Source: Desulfurococcales archaeon (GTDB lineage Archaea > Thermoproteota > Thermoprotei_A > Sulfolobales > NBVN01). Taken from it: 8,550 nt of DNA. Location of the stretch: NCBI GenBank assembly GCA_021158735.1, contig JAGGUC010000117.1, positions 1 through 8,550 on the forward strand. Reading direction: 5' to 3'. This document shows, piece by piece, positions 6,966-8,550 of this stretch (within the stretch, counting starts at the first letter, position 1; every line of letters starts with the position of its first letter). Both the position numbers and the translations under genes were made by a program. The notes beneath the pieces are model-generated. The model searched no databases. It had not been told where the DNA came from and saw only the letters and a program-made list of their open reading frames with translations.

Positions 6966-6970
6966 AAAAA
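6966..6970 (-). terminator. T5 run, possible second stop site after the binding protein gene
   Basis: The minus strand reads GGGTTTTTC here, about 80 nt past the binding-protein stop. No clear hairpin is formed. A U-rich stretch alone can end transcription in archaea. Confidence 0.3.
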
Positions 6971-7014
6971 CCCGTGGCATTGGCCTGAATAGTCCGGATT
7001 ACTTCATAACACGT

Positions 7015-7020
7015 AAAAAA
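7015..7020 (-). terminator. T6 run after the binding protein gene
   Basis: TTTTTT follows the TAG stop (7051-7049) by about 28 nt, preceded by AT-rich sequence and no strong hairpin, as is usual for archaeal U-rich terminators. Readthrough would let some transcripts continue into the permease. Confidence 0.45.
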
Positions 7021-7048
7021 TATCTGTGATTTAATGCCCTACCAGTAG

Positions 7049-8550
7049 CTAGCTACCTAACTCACTGAGTATTTTCTGATAGCGCTCAGAAGCTGCTTTT
7101 TTCCATGCCAGCATGTAGTGATCTATAACCTTTGGGTCCTTCCCTATTTCAGCGTTAACCCTTATAGCGTCATCCTGCGTAAACGTTACTTCCTTACCCG
7201 TCAGTGGGTCCACGTAAGTTAGTGGTGAACCCAGCTCATTAAGGTACTTCTTGAACTGCTCATCATTTATTTCATTATTGATGTACTTCGTCAGCAACTT
7301 CACCCAGACTTGCTTGAGTTCACTGTTAAGGTCTACTAGAACTGCCTTGAAGTAATATCTCATGGCACTCTCATACATTACGGCTAGAGTATCATTAAAC
7401 TGTATCTGCGATGTATGCAGTGCTACATCAAAAGCTTCCTTAAGGTCGCTTCTTTTGGCACCTTCAGGCGTATTAAATACACTTGGATTAGCTGGCAATC
7501 TATTAATTTCTGGATCAAGCCATATTTTCTGACCCTCCGTAAGTACCCACGCTATGAATGCCTGTGCTACTTCTGGGTGCTTTGATGTAGCTACCAACGC
7601 TATTGGGTCGCCATTGACTATAGTCTCACCTGACGGTATTATGTACTCACATGAGGGGTTCTGCAGGTGTGCTGTATATCCGTAGAAGTCTATGGTTATA
7701 CCGACTGCTATGTCGCCTCTAATGACCGCATCCCTCACATCACCTGAGCCGGAGTACACCTGCGCATTAGCAGCCATTGCGGTAAGTAGTTTCCAGCCTT
7801 CGTCCCAGTCATACCTCTGCAGTATTATCTCATACATCCTGGTATTGCTTGTTGACTGAGTGGGGTCTGCTATGCCCACAGCTGGTGCACCGAAATCTAT
7901 TAATGACTTACCGAACGTCGCTGATCCTAGGTCAGACCAGCTCTTGGGTACCGGTAACCCGTAAATTACTAACTTATCGTGATTTACAGTAAAGCCGAAG
8001 GAAGCTATTGCCGCTGCTACCCAGTATACCTTACCCTCACTATCAACCCTCTTCATTGGTGCCCCAGCGATCGTGTTAGGTATTTGATTTACTGCGTTTA
8101 GAACCTCATGGGTGGTTAGGGGGGCTAGCAACCCCCTACTGTATAGTACGTCAAATAGTGTCGGGCCCCCACCCCATGCAACATCAACATCCTTCCTCTC
8201 ATTAATATAGGTCACCCACCAACCCGGGGGCAGCTGAATCCACTTAATAGCTACAATATTATACTTCTTAGCCACCTCACTCTTTAAGAAAGCTTCCTCA
8301 GCCTCCTTCAGTATGTCACCCGGGTGACGAGTGAGAACAACTAGTGTTACTGCCTCAGTAGGTGTGGTTGTAGTAGTCGTTGCAGTAGATGAGGGCGTGG
8401 TCGTAGGCGAAGTAGTTGTGGTCGTTGTAGTAGGTGTTGTGGCTGTTGGGGTTGTTGTGGTTGTTGTTGGTGTTGTTGCTGTAGGTGATGGTGAGGTAGT
8501 TGCTGGCGAAGTAGTGGTAGTAGGTGTCGGTGCAGGCCTAGTAGCTAAAT
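7049..8550 (-). CDS. ABC importer solute-binding protein, partial at its N-terminus
   Basis: This surface protein captures the substrate and delivers it to the permease encoded next. About 499 codons are visible and the frame is open to the right edge, so the signal peptide or anchor lies outside the window. First comes a stalk of about 65 residues, nearly all Thr, Pro, Ser and Ala, then the binding domain starting VTLVVLTRHPGDILKEAEE. An internal GTG at 8275 would cut off the first strand and helix of that domain, so it is not the start. Features of the extracellular solute-binding family with ferric iron and thiamine members are DVAWGGGPTLFD in the first lobe and GDPIALVATSKHPEVAQAF with WVLTEGQKIW near the hinge return. 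A YY pair (RYYFKAV) occurs, but its position does not match the iron-binding tyrosines of FbpA closely enough to assign iron. The class is secure; the substrate is not. Confidence 0.9.
   Translation of the reverse strand, partial: LATRPAPTPTTTTSPATTSPSPTATTPTTTTTTPTATTPTTTTTTTSPTTTPSSTATTTTTTPTEAVTLVVLTRHPGDILKEAEEAFLKSEVAKKYNIVAIKWIQLPPGWWVTYINERKDVDVAWGGGPTLFDVLYSRGLLAPLTTHEVLNAVNQIPNTIAGAPMKRVDSEGKVYWVAAAIASFGFTVNHDKLVIYGLPVPKSWSDLGSATFGKSLIDFGAPAVGIADPTQSTSNTRMYEIILQRYDWDEGWKLLTAMAANAQVYSGSGDVRDAVIRGDIAVGITIDFYGYTAHLQNPSCEYIIPSGETIVNGDPIALVATSKHPEVAQAFIAWVLTEGQKIWLDPEINRLPANPSVFNTPEGAKRSDLKEAFDVALHTSQIQFNDTLAVMYESAMRYYFKAVLVDLNSELKQVWVKLLTKYINNEINDEQFKKYLNELGSPLTYVDPLTGKEVTFTQDDAIRVNAEIGKDPKVIDHYMLAWKKAASERYQKILSELGS
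8351..8548 (-). repeat. Low-complexity Thr/Pro codon tract encoding the binding-protein stalk
   Basis: About 66 codons of ACN, CCN, TCN and GCN, with Thr runs of two to six broken by Pro. On the plus strand this is G/T-rich, like the tract at 488-718. It would lift the binding domain away from the membrane through the S-layer, as in other archaeal lipoprotein- or helix-anchored binding proteins. It continues to about the right edge, where LATRP suggests that the stalk is beginning. Confidence 0.85.

Noticed and set aside
7049..8275. Binding protein starting at the GTG at 8275
   Set aside because: The upstream frame encodes the first strand and helix of the domain plus the stalk, and no Shine-Dalgarno or export signal supports the GTG.

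Overview
The window looks like a piece of a hyperthermophilic crenarchaeal (Thermoproteota) chromosome, roughly mid-40s % GC. The reasons are protein style (Thr/Pro-rich surface stalks, many N-glycosylation sequons, Sulfolobales-like MFS signatures), GTG/TTG starts, short or absent leaders placed about 25 nt from TATA-like boxes, and poly-T stops without strong hairpins. Every gene found reads on the minus strand, so transcription runs from high to low coordinates. The genus cannot be fixed from this sequence; Thermoproteales relatives are favoured because of the candidate tRNA-methylation guide described below, but that is inference.

From right to left. (1) 8550-7049: a solute-binding protein of an ABC importer. 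It enters from beyond the right edge with a long Thr/Pro stalk, followed by a ferric-iron/thiamine-type binding domain. (2) 6903-5089: one polypeptide carrying two fused MetI-type permease domains, preceded by its own TATA-like box and a strong Shine-Dalgarno. (3) 5092-3986: the matching ATPase with all nucleotide-binding motifs, overlapping the permease stop. Together these make a complete three-gene importer of the FbpABC/ThiBPQ architecture.

(4) 3985-3766: a short AT-rich gap with several small dyads. (5) 3765-2601: a major-facilitator transporter of about 388 codons broken by one in-frame stop and three frame changes; it is a pseudogene although homologous-looking peptide can be read almost to its natural end. 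(6) 2530-383: a secreted calcineurin-like metallophosphoesterase with a signal peptide, all five metal-binding motifs, a fibronectin-like domain, a Thr/Pro stalk and a C-terminal membrane anchor.

(7) 382-191: a gap that holds the most interesting item. Between 316 and 266 on the minus strand there is a canonical-looking C/D box sRNA of 51 nt. Its D-box guide pairs with the conserved T-loop of tRNAs, and the base five positions upstream of box D falls exactly on C56. Cm56 guided by a C/D sRNP is known from Pyrobaculum, which lacks the usual protein methylase aTrm56. (8) 190-1: the start of an unrecognised protein that appears to be translated from a leaderless GTG and runs off the left edge.

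The importer and the phosphoesterase both work on the outer face of the membrane and both use Thr/Pro stalks, at opposite ends of the polypeptide. A joint role in scavenging is possible, but the sequence does not show it.
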